Shown: positions 27,804 through 36,864, numbered from the stretch's first letter. The stretch is 64,000 nt of DNA from Rhizobium sullae (GCF_900169785.1 NZ_FWER01000002.1:260225-324224); one strand, 5' to 3'. Numbers and translations: made by a program. The notes: generated by a model not told the origin, from the letters alone.

Positions 27804-28014
27804 CAGGAGAAATCGACGGACTTCAGCCCAAAATCGTCAATTCTCGGCGGCTCGAACTCGAACTCATCCGCGCCAGGAGAATAAAAAAGCTCGGCAATGC
27901 TCGCACCTTTTCCGGCAAGTTTGGTATATTCCTCGATCGTCAACAGAACATGCGAAGGCTTGCGCGATCGGTGATGAAGACCGGCCCTTTTGCAGCCTTC
28001 TTCGCGCCGCTGCT
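27803..28014 (-). pseudogene. Phd/YefM-type antitoxin, truncated and frameshifted
   Basis: Directly upstream of the vapC remnant, with stop and start sharing one base (TGATG). One frame reads SGAKKAAKGPVFITDR and the next frame continues RKPSHVLLTIEEYTKLAG to the C-terminus GLKSVDFS. A single missing base near 27963 separates them; the expected junction is ITDRGKPSHV. The first 15 or so residues are not recognisable. In intact loci this protein binds and neutralises the PIN toxin and represses the operon. Confidence 0.75.
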
Positions 28015-28118
28015 ACATATATAAGGAACTGCCAATCCGAATCCAAAATCAAAGGATTGCGGGCGCCGGCGGAATCAAGATGAAACCGCTTCAGCACCCG
28101 CATGAACTGCCAAAACTA

Positions 28119-28586
28119 TCAGATGCGGGTCAAAAGCTCGGCAAGCTGATCGGCAGCTTTGCCCCAGCCTTCGTGGAAGCCCATCTTTTCATGCTCTTCC
28201 TTGTCTTCGGCCCGCCAGTGCAGCGCTTTGGCCGTGTATTTGGTCCGGCCGTTGCCGAGGTCTTCGAGAAGCACCACCGCGGTCATAAAAGGTTTTTCGG
28301 ATGGAACCCAGGCGCTGATATAGGCGTCCGTCAGGACGATCTTCGCGTTTTCGACGACTTCCAGATAGACGCCGTGGTTTGGAAATTCCTGACCTTCCGG
28401 ACTGCGCATCACGACAAGACTCGAACCGCCCGGGCGGACGTCGCTCTCGACCTTGGACACCGTCCAGGGGCGCGGGACGAACCATTCCTTCATGAGTTCC
28501 GGATCGGTCCACGCCCTGAAGATCTTTTCGCGCGGGGCATCGAATTCACGCACGAGAACGAGTTCGTGTTTTGCATCAGCAATCAT
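28119..28586 (-). CDS. SRPBCC/AHSA1-domain protein
   Basis: Protein of 155 residues with a START-like hydrophobic-pocket fold. ELVLVREFDAPREKIFRAWTD and the WFVPRPWT block are the AHSA1 signature, with a C-terminal helix EGWGKAADQLAELL. Members bind small hydrophobic molecules; the ligand here is unknown. ATG 28586 follows AGGAGG by nine bases. The gene lies 104 bases downstream of the ECF42 sigma gene and has its own candidate promoter identical in form to that of the sigma operon, so it may belong to the ECF42 regulon. Confidence 0.88.
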   Translation of the reverse strand: MIADAKHELVLVREFDAPREKIFRAWTDPELMKEWFVPRPWTVSKVESDVRPGGSSLVVMRSPEGQEFPNHGVYLEVVENAKIVLTDAYISAWVPSEKPFMTAVVLLEDLGNGRTKYTAKALHWRAEDKEEHEKMGFHEGWGKAADQLAELLTRI

Positions 28587-28638
28587 TTCAGCATTCCTCC
28601 TGTTGAGCAAAACCTGTTTTCCATCAGGTTGTTACAAG

Positions 28639-28665
28639 GACGTGTCGCCATTTGTCGTTCCGACA
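28639..28665 (-). promoter_or_regulatory. Candidate ECF42 promoter of the SRPBCC gene
   Basis: On the minus strand TGTCGG (28660-28665) is followed after exactly 17 bases by CGTC (28639-28642), about 50 bases before the start codon. The same pair and spacing occur before the DGPF-ECF42 operon. This resembles the TGTCGA/CGTC-type promoters reported for ECF42 sigma factors in actinobacteria. Confidence 0.6.
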
Positions 28666-28689
28666 TCGTCAGCGATTTTTTCTTCAAAT

Positions 28690-29949
28690 TTATTTCGCAG
28701 CCGGGTGTGCATGCTCACTCTGCAGCTTGTCGATCTGCAGGCGGATATGAGCCGCTTCGGCAGCGGAATTCGCAAGCGCGATCGCACGGTCGAAGGCTTC
28801 GCGCGCCTCCCTCGCTCGGCCCATCTGCTTCAGCAGTCCGCCGCGCAGGCCATGATAGTAGAAATAGCCGTCGAGCTTTTCACCGAGCGTATCGACGAGC
28901 TTCAACGCTTCTTCCGGTCCTTTGAGTTTCGATACCGCAACCGCCCGGTTGAGCGTGACGACCGGCGACGGCTGCAGGCGCTCGAGCACGCCGTAAAGCA
29001 GATCGATCTCTTCCCAGTCCGTGTCCTTGGCGCGCTTCGCCCGCGAATGGAGGGCCGCGATCGCCGCCTGCAGCTGATAGGGTCCGGGCCGGCGGTGACG
29101 GATCGCCTTGTCGAGCAGGTTCAGCGCCTCGTTGATCAGCGCATGGTTCCAACGCGAGCGGTCTTGATCCTCCAGCAGCACCAACTCGCCATTGGCATCG
29201 AAGCGCGCATCACGCCGGGATATCTGCAGCAGCATCAGCGCCAGCAGTCCCATGATCTCCGGCTCGCTGGGAAAGATGCGAAGCAGGAGACGGCCGAGCC
29301 GGATCGCCTCGTCGCTGAAGGCGGCGGCCTCGCGTTTCGGATCGCCCTGCGAATAACCCTCGTTGAAGATCAGGTAGATCATCGTTGAGACGATCGCGAG
29401 ACGTTCCGCCCGCTCCTCCGGCCCCGGCGTCTCGAACGGCACGCCGGCTTTCGCGACCCGTCCCTTGGCGCGGGTAATCCGCTGCTCCATGGCGCTTTCG
29501 CCGACGAGAAAGGCGCGCGCGATCTGCTGCACGGAGAGCCCGGAAACGATCCGCAATGCGAGCGCGATCTGCTGTGTCGCCGGAAGGTCCGGATGGCAGC
29601 AGATGAAGAGCAGCCGCAGGATGTCGTCGCGATAGTTGGAATCGTCCAGCCGGTCGGCGATATCGCTTTCGGCATCCTCTTTGTCGGAAATCAGATCTTC
29701 GTCCGGCAGTGCCTGGGTCTTCGCCTGCTTGCGCACCGCATCGATGCCGCTGTTGCGGCCGACGAAGATCAGCCAAGCGGTCGGATCGCGCGGCGGCCCC
29801 TTGTCCGGCCAGGTGCGGATCGCGCGCAGGCATGCTTCCTGAAACGCTTCCTCCGCAATATCGAGATCGCGGAAGTAGCGCAGCAGCGCGCCCAGCGCCT
29901 TTGGCCGGGCAGCAGTCAGCGCAACATCGATCCAGGCAATATCCGTCAT
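28690..29949 (-). CDS. ECF42-type RNA polymerase sigma factor with C-terminal TPR-like domain
   Basis: Alternative sigma factor of 419 residues, twice the usual ECF length. The sigma-2 region is near residues 10-75 (EEAFQEACLRAIRTWPDKG, DPTAWLIFVGRN) and sigma-4 near 105-165 (ALRIVSGLSVQQIARAFLV, MEQRITRAK). The long C-terminal half (IYLIFNEGYSQGD, ALNLLDKAIRHRRPGPYQ, YFYYHGLRGGLLKQMGRA) is the helical domain that defines group ECF42, which acts without an anti-sigma factor. Its start overlaps the stop of a DGPF (YciI) gene in ATGA, the standard ECF42 partnership. The inducing signal is unknown. Confidence 0.93.
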   Translation of the reverse strand: MTDIAWIDVALTAARPKALGALLRYFRDLDIAEEAFQEACLRAIRTWPDKGPPRDPTAWLIFVGRNSGIDAVRKQAKTQALPDEDLISDKEDAESDIADRLDDSNYRDDILRLLFICCHPDLPATQQIALALRIVSGLSVQQIARAFLVGESAMEQRITRAKGRVAKAGVPFETPGPEERAERLAIVSTMIYLIFNEGYSQGDPKREAAAFSDEAIRLGRLLLRIFPSEPEIMGLLALMLLQISRRDARFDANGELVLLEDQDRSRWNHALINEALNLLDKAIRHRRPGPYQLQAAIAALHSRAKRAKDTDWEEIDLLYGVLERLQPSPVVTLNRAVAVSKLKGPEEALKLVDTLGEKLDGYFYYHGLRGGLLKQMGRAREAREAFDRAIALANSAAEAAHIRLQIDKLQSEHAHPAAK

Positions 29950-30320
29950 GTCGAGGCTTCTCCGGGCCGGAAGACGTAGAACGGCCGAATTTCATAGGAT
30001 GTCGAGCCTGGATTGACCGCCGACAGCTCCTTCGAAAAGGCGACCGCTTCGTCCAGGGTTTCAAAATCGACGACGTAGAAGCCGAGCAGCGCTTCCTTGG
30101 TTTCGGCAAACGGGCCGTCGAGCACAAGCGGCTCTTCCTTGCCCTTGCGAACGGTGGTTGCCGCAGTCGTCGGCATCAGCCGCCCGACCGGACCAAGTTT
30201 TCCGGCCTGGGCGACGGGAGCCTGTACGGCATGAAGCTTCGCCATGACGGCGTCTTCCTCCTCCTTGGACCAGGAGAAAACCGTCTCTTCATTGGCATAG
30301 CAAAGGATTGCGTAAAGCAT
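29946..30320 (-). CDS. DGPF-domain (YciI-related) protein
   Basis: Small cytoplasmic protein of 124 residues with the ferredoxin-like YCII fold. It starts MLYAILCYANEETVFSWS and carries the defining motif LVLDGPFAETKEALLGFYV. DGPF proteins are the conserved neighbours and main targets of ECF42 sigma factors; their biochemical role is not established. The gene is translationally coupled to the sigma gene and has a candidate ECF42 promoter 20 bases upstream, implying autoregulation. Confidence 0.92.
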   Translation of the reverse strand: MLYAILCYANEETVFSWSKEEEDAVMAKLHAVQAPVAQAGKLGPVGRLMPTTAATTVRKGKEEPLVLDGPFAETKEALLGFYVVDFETLDEAVAFSKELSAVNPGSTSYEIRPFYVFRPGEAST

Positions 30321-30340
30321 CTCTCACTCCTCTTCCTCAA

Positions 30341-30368
30341 TGACGAAGAAGTAACCCGGCAACCGACA
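30341..30368 (-). promoter_or_regulatory. Candidate ECF42 promoter of the DGPF-sigma operon
   Basis: TGTCGG (30363-30368) and CGTCA (30341-30345), separated by 17 bases on the minus strand, lie 20 bases before the DGPF start codon. Arrangement and spacing are identical to the site before the SRPBCC gene. Confidence 0.6.
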
Positions 30369-30451
30369 GGACGCAGCAAAAAATTATCGTTCGGAGGATC
30401 GGCAAGCCACGGCAATGGGAGGACGCCAAGGAGCTGCAGCACCGGCTATGC

Positions 30452-31006
30452 TCAAGTGGCGCTCAACCGCTTCGCCATCTGATCCAGCGCGCGCTTGAAC
30501 AAGGCCTTGTCATCCAGCGCGCGCGACAGCACAAGAGCCCCCTGGATGCCGAGCACCGCGTCCTCGGCCACCGCCCTCGCCTCGCCGGCCGGGCGGCCGC
30601 TGCGGACGAGTGCATCGGCGAGCGCATCGATCCACCGCTGGAAATAGCTGTTGATGACAGCCGCAAATCGCTCGCGGGTCTCGTCCAGCGCAAAGGCGCC
30701 GACTAGGCAGATCCGGCCGCCGGAGCGGAAATAGACATCGACATTCTTCCACATCGCGGCGATCGCTTCCGCAGGATCGTCGCGACGAAGCGGCTCGTAG
30801 ACGAATTGCTCGAACCAGGTGTCGACATCGGCGAGTACGACTGCCGCCATCTCTTCCTTTCCGCCGGGAAAGAAGTGATAGAGGCTTCCCTTGCCGATGC
30901 CGGTCCGCTCGGTGATCCGGCTGAGCGTCGCGCCCTCGAAGCCCAGCTCGCGGAAGATTTCGGCAAGCAGCGGTACGACATCGGTGCGTTCGTAGAGCGT
31001 TTTCAG
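30452..31006 (-). CDS. TetR family transcriptional regulator, apparent CTG start
   Basis: One-component repressor of about 184 residues. The N-terminal helix-turn-helix reads LGFEGATLSRITERTGIGK followed by GSLYHFFPGGKEEM, the usual TetR DNA-binding domain; the rest is a ligand-binding helical domain. No ATG, GTG or TTG lies before KTLYERTDVV in this frame, but CTG at 31006 follows AAGGAGG by nine bases, so a rare CTG start is the simplest reading. Without it the protein would lose its DNA-binding domain. It is the second gene after a DUF1348 gene, 16 bases apart, and probably represses the pair. Confidence 0.75.
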   Translation of the reverse strand: MKTLYERTDVVPLLAEIFRELGFEGATLSRITERTGIGKGSLYHFFPGGKEEMAAVVLADVDTWFEQFVYEPLRRDDPAEAIAAMWKNVDVYFRSGGRICLVGAFALDETRERFAAVINSYFQRWIDALADALVRSGRPAGEARAVAEDAVLGIQGALVLSRALDDKALFKRALDQMAKRLSAT

Positions 31007-31022
31007 ATCTGACGCCCTCCTT

Positions 31023-31484
31023 TCAAAGGCCGAGGTCGGATAGGCCGGGATGATCGTCCGGCCGCCGGCGGAGTGGCCAGTGGAATTTACGGTCCGATTC
31101 TTTGATCGGCAGATCGTTGATGCAGGCCAAACGCCGCTGCATCAAGCCCGCCGCATCGAATTCCCAGTTCTCGTTGCCATAGGAGCGGAACCAGTTGCCG
31201 CTGTCGTCATGCCATTCATAGGCAAAGCGCACGGCGATTCGGTTCCCGCCGAAGGTCCAGAGTTCCTTGATCAGCCGATAATCCAGCTCCTTTGCCCATT
31301 TGCGCGTCAGGAACGCGACGATCTCTGCGCGGCCGTTGATGAATTCCGCCCGGTTCCGCCAGCTGCTGTCCGGCGTATAGACGAGCGATACTCTTTGCGG
31401 ATCACGGCTATTCCAGCCGTCCTCTGCCATGCGGACTTTCTGCGTTGCGGTTTCTAGTGTGAAAGGCGGGACAAGTGCACTCAT
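31023..31484 (-). CDS. DUF1348/NTF2-like protein
   Basis: Cytosolic protein of 153 residues with the cone-shaped NTF2/SnoaL fold. [29 protein letters not shown] and [28 protein letters not shown] are typical of the DUF1348 family. Function unknown; members often respond to electrophiles or oxidants under a TetR repressor. ATG 31484 is chosen because AGGAG lies six bases upstream. Its promoter carries a palindrome that the co-transcribed TetR protein probably binds. Confidence 0.88.
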   Translation of the reverse strand: MSALVPPFTLETATQKVRMAEDGWNSRDPQRVSLVYTPDSSWRNRAEFINGRAEIVAFLTRKWAKELDYRLIKELWTFGGNRIAVRFAYEWHDDSGNWFRSYGNENWEFDAAGLMQRRLACINDLPIKESDRKFHWPLRRRPDDHPGLSDLGL

Positions 31485-31511
31485 GATCATCTCCTGTACC
31501 AACATGATTAC

Positions 31512-31539
31512 ATTGTACCTATCAGTACAGAATTGACAA
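31512..31539 (-). promoter_or_regulatory. Promoter with TetR operator for the DUF1348-tetR operon
   Basis: Minus-strand TTGTCA (31534-31539) and TACAAT (31512-31517), 16 bases apart, make a good housekeeping promoter. The perfect inverted repeat TGTAC-N6-GTACA (31514-31529) fills the spacer and overlaps the -10, an ideal position for repression. Confidence 0.65.
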
Positions 31540-31649
31540 GCGGCCTTGCTGCGGCATTCCGCCCCGATGAAGAGATTGGCTGAGCGCCCTCGTTTTTGAC
31601 GAAATTCGCCTATTTATTGCTGTTGCGTTGCACAATTCGGGGAGCGGCT

Positions 31650-32672
31650 ATGCAGCAAAAAACCCGCATCGCTTGGCTCGACATCGCCAAGGGTATGTCG
31701 ATCATCCTCGTGGTCATCTACCACACGCTCCTCTACCACGACTTCCACGAGATCGCCCCGGACCTCTATGCCCGCCTCAGTAGCATCATGACGCCGATCC
31801 GGATGCCGCTGTTTTTCACCGTCTCCGGCTTTCTTGCGGCATCGGCCGTACAGGCGTCCTGGCGCGACTTTTTGCGCCGGAAAATCTGGCTGCTCGTCTA
31901 TCTCTTCGCGATCTGGAGCACCGCGCGCTGGCTGTTCTTCCGCTATGTCCAGACCAACGCCCTGGTACCGGCCGAAGGCAGCGATCCCTACCAGCTGATC
32001 GAGATGTGGTGGGCGCCCAACACCGGCATCTGGTTCATCTGGGCACTGGCGATCTTCATGGTTGCCACAAAGCTCCTCTCCTCCGCCCATCATGCGGCGA
32101 CGATCGCGATCGCCGCAGTGGTCTCGATCCTCGCCTTCGGCGAGCATCTGCCGGTCGACCTCTTCACCCATCGCAATGTGCTGCAGTATTTTGTCTTCTT
32201 CCTCTTCGGCTGCTGGTACGGAAAATCCGTGGTCGGCACGATCACGGAGCGCCCAGTTCTCACGGCATTCGGCGGCTTCCTGCTCTTTGCGGCACTCTAT
32301 CTGTTGCGCTGGCGGCTGCAGGCCGTCGAGAAAGGCAGCTGGGCGCTGCTCTCTTCCATCGCTGGCCTGGCATGGTTCTGCGGAACCGCCGTGCTAATGT
32401 CTCGGCTGCAGCCAGTCCTGCATGCTTTCGCCTATTTTGGTCGCAATACGCTTCCGGTCTATGTGACCCACGTCATGATCGTTTCGCTGCTGGTGGCAGC
32501 GATGGCGGCGCTGGTGAAGGCGCATGCGGCAAGCGGCTATGTGACCGCACCGCTTGTCGTGGTCGTGGCGATCGGCCTGTCGCTCGCCATCAAGGCGGTC
32601 GCCCATCGCAGCGGCGCCGGCTGGCTCTACGCTCCGCCGGCAGGGCGGAAGCGGCAAGCAATTGCAGCTTGA
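31650..32672 (+). CDS. Acyltransferase 3 family membrane protein
   Basis: Integral membrane acyltransferase of 340 residues with about ten hydrophobic helices. The N-terminus RIAWLDIAKGMSIILVVIYH includes the D...K...H pattern of the family, and MPLFFTVSGFL is the conserved third-helix block. Such enzymes transfer acetyl or succinyl groups to lipopolysaccharide, exopolysaccharide or lipids; the acceptor is unknown. ATG 31650 gives the conserved start. It converges on glpK. Confidence 0.87.
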   Translation: MQQKTRIAWLDIAKGMSIILVVIYHTLLYHDFHEIAPDLYARLSSIMTPIRMPLFFTVSGFLAASAVQASWRDFLRRKIWLLVYLFAIWSTARWLFFRYVQTNALVPAEGSDPYQLIEMWWAPNTGIWFIWALAIFMVATKLLSSAHHAATIAIAAVVSILAFGEHLPVDLFTHRNVLQYFVFFLFGCWYGKSVVGTITERPVLTAFGGFLLFAALYLLRWRLQAVEKGSWALLSSIAGLAWFCGTAVLMSRLQPVLHAFAYFGRNTLPVYVTHVMIVSLLVAAMAALVKAHAASGYVTAPLVVVVAIGLSLAIKAVAHRSGAGWLYAPPAGRKRQAIAA

Positions 32673-32706
32673 AGCGGCCAAGCGGCATAGCTGCGCGAAA
32701 GCAATG

Positions 32707-34200
32707 CTAAAAGCCGCTCAGCGTCCGCTTCACCGCATTGCGCCACCCCTTGATCTTCGCGGCCCGCGTCTTCTCATCCATGTCCGGCTCGAAGCGCCGG
32801 TCGCGTTTCCATTTAGCCGAGAAGGTCTTGCGGTCGGGCCACACGCCTGCCCTGCTCCCGGCAAGCCAGGCAGCACCAAGAGCGGTGGTTTCGAGAATGG
32901 CTGGACGGTCGACAGGAGCTTCGAGCAGGTCGGCCAGCCGCTGCATCGTCCAGTCGGAGGCGACCATGCCGCCGTCGACGCGAAGCACCGTGTCGTCCTT
33001 GCCGTTCCTCCAGTCCTTTTGCATGGCATCGAGCAGGTCGCGGGTCTGGTAGCAGACGGCTTCGAGCGCCGCGCGGGCGAATTCGGCTGGACCGCTGTTG
33101 CGGGTGAGGCCGAAGATCGCGCCGCGCGCCTTCGGATCCCAGTGCGGCGCGCCAAGGCCGGTGAAGGCGGGGACGAGATAGACCTCTTGTGTCGGGTCGG
33201 CCCGTTCCGCAAGCTCGCCGGTCTTCGAAGCGCGGTCGACGATCCCGAGGCCGTCGCGCAGCCACTGCACGGCAGCCCCCGCAATGAAGATCGAGCCTTC
33301 AAGCGCATAGGTCGTCTCGCCGTTCAGGCGGTAGGCGATTGTGGTGAGCAGCCGGTTGTTAGAGCGCACCATGTCCGCGCCGGTATTCAAGAGCGCGAAG
33401 CAGCCTGTGCCGTAGGTCGATTTCATCATGCCGGGCTCGAAGCAAGCCTGGCCGATGGTCGCGGCCTGCTGGTCGCCGGCAACGCCGAAGATCGGGATCG
33501 CGGCGCCGAAGATCGAGGCATCGGCAACGCCGAAATCGTCAGCGCAGTCCTTCACCTCCGGCAGCATGGCGGCCGGCACGCGCAGGATATCGAGCAGGTC
33601 TTCGTCCCAGTTGTTCTCGGCAATATTGTACATCAGCGTGCGCGATGCATTCGTGGCGTCGGTGACGAAGCTATTGCCGCCGGTCAGCCGCCAGATCAGG
33701 AAGGTGTCGATCGTGCCGAAGCAGAGATCGCCCTTGACAGCGCGCGCCCGTGCCCCTTTCACGTTGGCCAGCAACCAGGAAAGCTTGGTGCCTGAGAAAT
33801 AGGGATCGAGGATCAGCCCTGTCTTCTTGGTGAACGTCTTTTCGAGGCCCTGGCGCTTGAGATTGTCGCAGTAGTTCGCCGTGCGGCGGTCCTGCCAGAC
33901 GATGGCGTTGTGGATCGGCTTGCCGGTCTCGCGCTCCCAGACGACGACCGTCTCGCGCTGGTTGGTGATGCCGAGTGCTGCGATATCCTTGGCTTCGATC
34001 TTCGCCTCGCGCAGCGCCATGTGGATGGTGGAAACCACCGAATCCCAGATTTCCTCCGGATCGTGCTCGACCCAGCCTGAACGCGGATAGAATTGCGTGA
34101 ACTCCTTCTGGCCCGCGCCGGCGATCCTCATCTCGCCATCGAAAATGATCGCCCGCGTCGATGTCGTGCCCTGATCGATCGCCAAAACATATCCGCTCAC
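32707..34200 (-). CDS. glpK: Glycerol kinase
   Basis: Cytosolic FGGY-family kinase of 497 residues that makes glycerol 3-phosphate from glycerol and ATP. The phosphate-binding [11 protein letters not shown], glycerol-site [14 protein letters not shown] and IVWQDRRT, and the FGGY signatures around [17 protein letters not shown] are all present. GTG 34200 is chosen because GGAGGG sits six bases before it; an ATG five codons upstream (34215) is the alternative. No glycerol facilitator or dehydrogenase gene is adjacent. Confidence 0.96.
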   Translation of the reverse strand: MSGYVLAIDQGTTSTRAIIFDGEMRIAGAGQKEFTQFYPRSGWVEHDPEEIWDSVVSTIHMALREAKIEAKDIAALGITNQRETVVVWERETGKPIHNAIVWQDRRTANYCDNLKRQGLEKTFTKKTGLILDPYFSGTKLSWLLANVKGARARAVKGDLCFGTIDTFLIWRLTGGNSFVTDATNASRTLMYNIAENNWDEDLLDILRVPAAMLPEVKDCADDFGVADASIFGAAIPIFGVAGDQQAATIGQACFEPGMMKSTYGTGCFALLNTGADMVRSNNRLLTTIAYRLNGETTYALEGSIFIAGAAVQWLRDGLGIVDRASKTGELAERADPTQEVYLVPAFTGLGAPHWDPKARGAIFGLTRNSGPAEFARAALEAVCYQTRDLLDAMQKDWRNGKDDTVLRVDGGMVASDWTMQRLADLLEAPVDRPAILETTALGAAWLAGSRAGVWPDRKTFSAKWKRDRRFEPDMDEKTRAAKIKGWRNAVKRTLSGF

Positions 34201-34417
34201 GCCTGTCCCTCCCATGCGAGTGCTTTGTTGCAGAAATCAATAGGGCACCAAAGCGAACCTGAAAAGAAAATAAAACGAAAAAGAAGCAGCTCTCATCCGG
34301 CCTTCGGTCGTTGTCTCCGGCCTACAAATCGTCTCTCCCGCGCGATTGCCAGAAGCGCCGCTTTGGGCATAACCTTCGCGAGATTGCGTCGCGAAAACAA
34401 GCCATAGGGAGACGAGC

Positions 34418-35194
34418 ATGAAGAGAACCGTTGTTGTCACTGGATCCACCAGCGGCATTGGGCTTGCGATCGCCACCGCCTTTGCCGGCAAGGGCGACAA
34501 TGTCGTCATCAACGGCTTCGGAAATTCGGATGAGATCAAGGCGATAGTGGAGCGGCTTGAATCACTTTCCAAAGGAAGCGCGCTCTACCATCCGGCAGAT
34601 ATGACGAAGCCAGCGGAGATAGCCGACCTGATCGGCACGGTGGCAAAGACCTTCGGTACCGTCGACGTGCTAATCAACAATGCCGGCATTCAGCATGTCG
34701 AGAAGATCGAGGATTTCCCGATCGAGAAGTGGGACCAGATCATCGCCATCAACCTGTCGAGCTCGTTTCATACGATGCGTGCCGCCATCCCGCTGATGAA
34801 GGCGAAGAAACATGGCCGCATCATCAATATCGCCTCGGCGCACGGCCTCGTCGCCTCGCCGTTCAAGTCCGCCTATGTGGCCGCAAAACATGGTATATTA
34901 GGTCTGACGAAGACAGCCGCACTCGAACTTGCCGAATTCGGTGTGACCGTGAACGCCATTTGCCCCGGCTATGTGCTGACGCCGCTCGTCGAAAAGCAGA
35001 TACCGGATACGGCCAAGGCCCGCGGCATGACCGAAGAGCAGGTAAAGACCGAGGTCATCCTTAAGGCCCAGCCGACGCACGAATTCGTCAAGGCCGAGGA
35101 GATCGGCGCCATGGCGCTCTACCTCGCCAGCGACGACGCCCGGCAGGTGACCGGCACCCACATCTCGATTGACGGAGGCTGGACCGCGGCATAA
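34418..35194 (+). CDS. bdhA: D-3-hydroxybutyrate dehydrogenase
   Basis: Short-chain dehydrogenase of 258 residues that interconverts 3-hydroxybutyrate and acetoacetate with NAD, in poly-hydroxybutyrate breakdown. The NAD motif TGSTSGIG, NNAGIQHVE, the active-site SAHG and YVAAKHG, and the family-specific LVEKQIPDTAKARGM loop are clear. In Sinorhizobium meliloti bdhA heads an operon with xanthine dehydrogenase genes, and the same order holds here: xdhA follows after 29 bases. Why carbon storage and purine oxidation share a transcript is unclear. Confidence 0.96.
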   Translation: MKRTVVVTGSTSGIGLAIATAFAGKGDNVVINGFGNSDEIKAIVERLESLSKGSALYHPADMTKPAEIADLIGTVAKTFGTVDVLINNAGIQHVEKIEDFPIEKWDQIIAINLSSSFHTMRAAIPLMKAKKHGRIINIASAHGLVASPFKSAYVAAKHGILGLTKTAALELAEFGVTVNAICPGYVLTPLVEKQIPDTAKARGMTEEQVKTEVILKAQPTHEFVKAEEIGAMALYLASDDARQVTGTHISIDGGWTAA

Positions 35195-35223
35195 CCATTT
35201 CAAAAACAAGAATAAGGAACATC

Positions 35224-36690
35224 ATGAAAGACAGCATCCACTTCATCCTCAACGGCGAGGACATCGCGCTTACCGATGTCCACCCGACCGAGACGCTTCT
35301 TGATTTTCTGCGATTGAGGCGCCGGCTGACCGGCACGAAGGAAGGATGTGCCGAGGGCGATTGCGGCGCTTGCACGGTGCTCGTCGGCCGCCTGCTCGAC
35401 GGCAAGCTCTTCTACGAGACGGTCAATGCCTGCATCCGCTTCTTGGGATCGCTGAACGGCACGCATGTCGTCACCGTCGAGCACCTGGCCGCCAGGAACG
35501 GTACGCTGCATCCGGTGCAGCAGGCGATGGTGGACTATCACGGCTCGCAATGCGGCTTCTGCACCACGGGCTTCGTGATGTCCCTCTACGGCCTGTGGCT
35601 CACAAACGAGAAGCCCGGACGGCCCGAGATCGAAAAGGCGTTGCAGGGCAATCTCTGTCGTTGCACAGGTTACGAGCCGATCGTCAAGGCGGCCGAAGCC
35701 GTCAGCCGCGCGCGCCCGAGCACGCTCTTCGACCCGCTCGAAAAGACTCGCTCCGAGATCGTCTCACGGCTCTGGGCGATGCAGACGCGCGAGACGATCA
35801 CGATCGCATCCGGCGAGGAGCGGTTAATCGTTCCTGGTTCGGTCGAGGCGCTGGCGCGCATTCTGGCCGAGGAGCCGGATGCGACCGTCGTCGCCGGCTC
35901 GACCGATGTCGGGCTCTGGGTGACGAAGCAGATGCGCGCCCTGAACCCTGCCGTCTTCATCAACCACCTGAACGAGTTGCAGACGATCAAGGTGACCGAT
36001 GGCGGCGTCACGATCGGTGCGGGCGTCACCTATACCAAGGCTTTCGAAGCCCTCGCCCCGAAAGTGCCGACGCTCGGCAATCTCATCAACCGCATCGGCG
36101 GCGAGCAGGTGCGCAACATGGGCACGATCGGCGGCAACATCGCCAATGGCTCGCCGATCGGCGACAGCCCACCGCCTTTGATCGCGCTTGGCGCGACGCT
36201 GAAGATGCGCTCGGCAGCGGGCACGCGCATGCTGCGGCTGGAGGACTATTTCGTCGAATACGGCAAGCAGGACCGCAAGCCCGGCGAATTCGTCGAAAGC
36301 GTCTTCATGCCCTACCCGGCCGAAGGCAGCCATTTCGCGGTCTACAAGATCACCAAGCGCCGCGACGAGGACATCACTGCCGTGCTCGGTGCCTTCTATC
36401 TGACGCTCGACGAGGCCGGCGACGTCAACGACGTGCGCATCGCCTTCGGCGGCATGGCCGCAACGCCAAAGCGCGCCCGCACCGTCGAATCCGATCTCAT
36501 CGGCAGGCCGTGGAACGAGGAAACCGTCGACAGGGCACGTGGCGCCTTCGATGCCGATTTCCAGCCCCTCACCGACTGGCGCGCCACCGCCGAATACCGG
36601 CAGTTGACGGCAAAGAACCTGCTCAAGCGCTTCTACCTGGAAACGGTTGGCACGCCGGTGGAATTGAAGCGGTTCGAGGGAGTGGCGTGA
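35224..36690 (+). CDS. xdhA: Xanthine dehydrogenase small subunit (Fe-S and FAD)
   Basis: Electron-transfer subunit of 488 residues. The N-terminal 2Fe-2S domain has CAEGDCGACTVLVG and the second cluster binding sites GSQCGFCTTGFVM and NLCRCTGYEPI. The FAD domain follows from about residue 195 with VVAGSTDVGLWVTKQ and GGEQVRNMGTIGGNIANG. Together with XdhB it oxidises hypoxanthine and xanthine to urate using NAD. It is separated from xdhB by 354 bases filled with two repeat elements. Confidence 0.95.
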   Translation: MKDSIHFILNGEDIALTDVHPTETLLDFLRLRRRLTGTKEGCAEGDCGACTVLVGRLLDGKLFYETVNACIRFLGSLNGTHVVTVEHLAARNGTLHPVQQAMVDYHGSQCGFCTTGFVMSLYGLWLTNEKPGRPEIEKALQGNLCRCTGYEPIVKAAEAVSRARPSTLFDPLEKTRSEIVSRLWAMQTRETITIASGEERLIVPGSVEALARILAEEPDATVVAGSTDVGLWVTKQMRALNPAVFINHLNELQTIKVTDGGVTIGAGVTYTKAFEALAPKVPTLGNLINRIGGEQVRNMGTIGGNIANGSPIGDSPPPLIALGATLKMRSAAGTRMLRLEDYFVEYGKQDRKPGEFVESVFMPYPAEGSHFAVYKITKRRDEDITAVLGAFYLTLDEAGDVNDVRIAFGGMAATPKRARTVESDLIGRPWNEETVDRARGAFDADFQPLTDWRATAEYRQLTAKNLLKRFYLETVGTPVELKRFEGVA

Positions 36691-36713
36691 TGGTGATCAG
36701 CATTGGTGCAAGC

Positions 36714-36812
36714 CCACCCCCTCATCCGGCTGCCGCCACTTTTCCCCGGCTGGGGAGAAGGGGATGCCGCGCCGTCTCGGTTTCACCTTCTCCCCTTGGG
36801 GAGAAGGTGCCC
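36714..36812. repeat. RIME-like palindromic element between xdhA and xdhB
   Basis: It starts CCACCCCCTCATCCGGCTGC, as in other Rhizobium RIME units, contains TTCCCCGGCTGGGGAGAAGG and ends with a perfect 12-bp-stem hairpin CACCTTCTCCCC-TT-GGGGAGAAGGTG (36784-36809). It shares its core with the element near 21.7 kb. No gene is present. Confidence 0.8.
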
Positions 36813-36864
36813 ATAGAGCGGATGGCAGTGCAGGCAGAAAAAACTCGCAAGCCTACCCTCTCCT

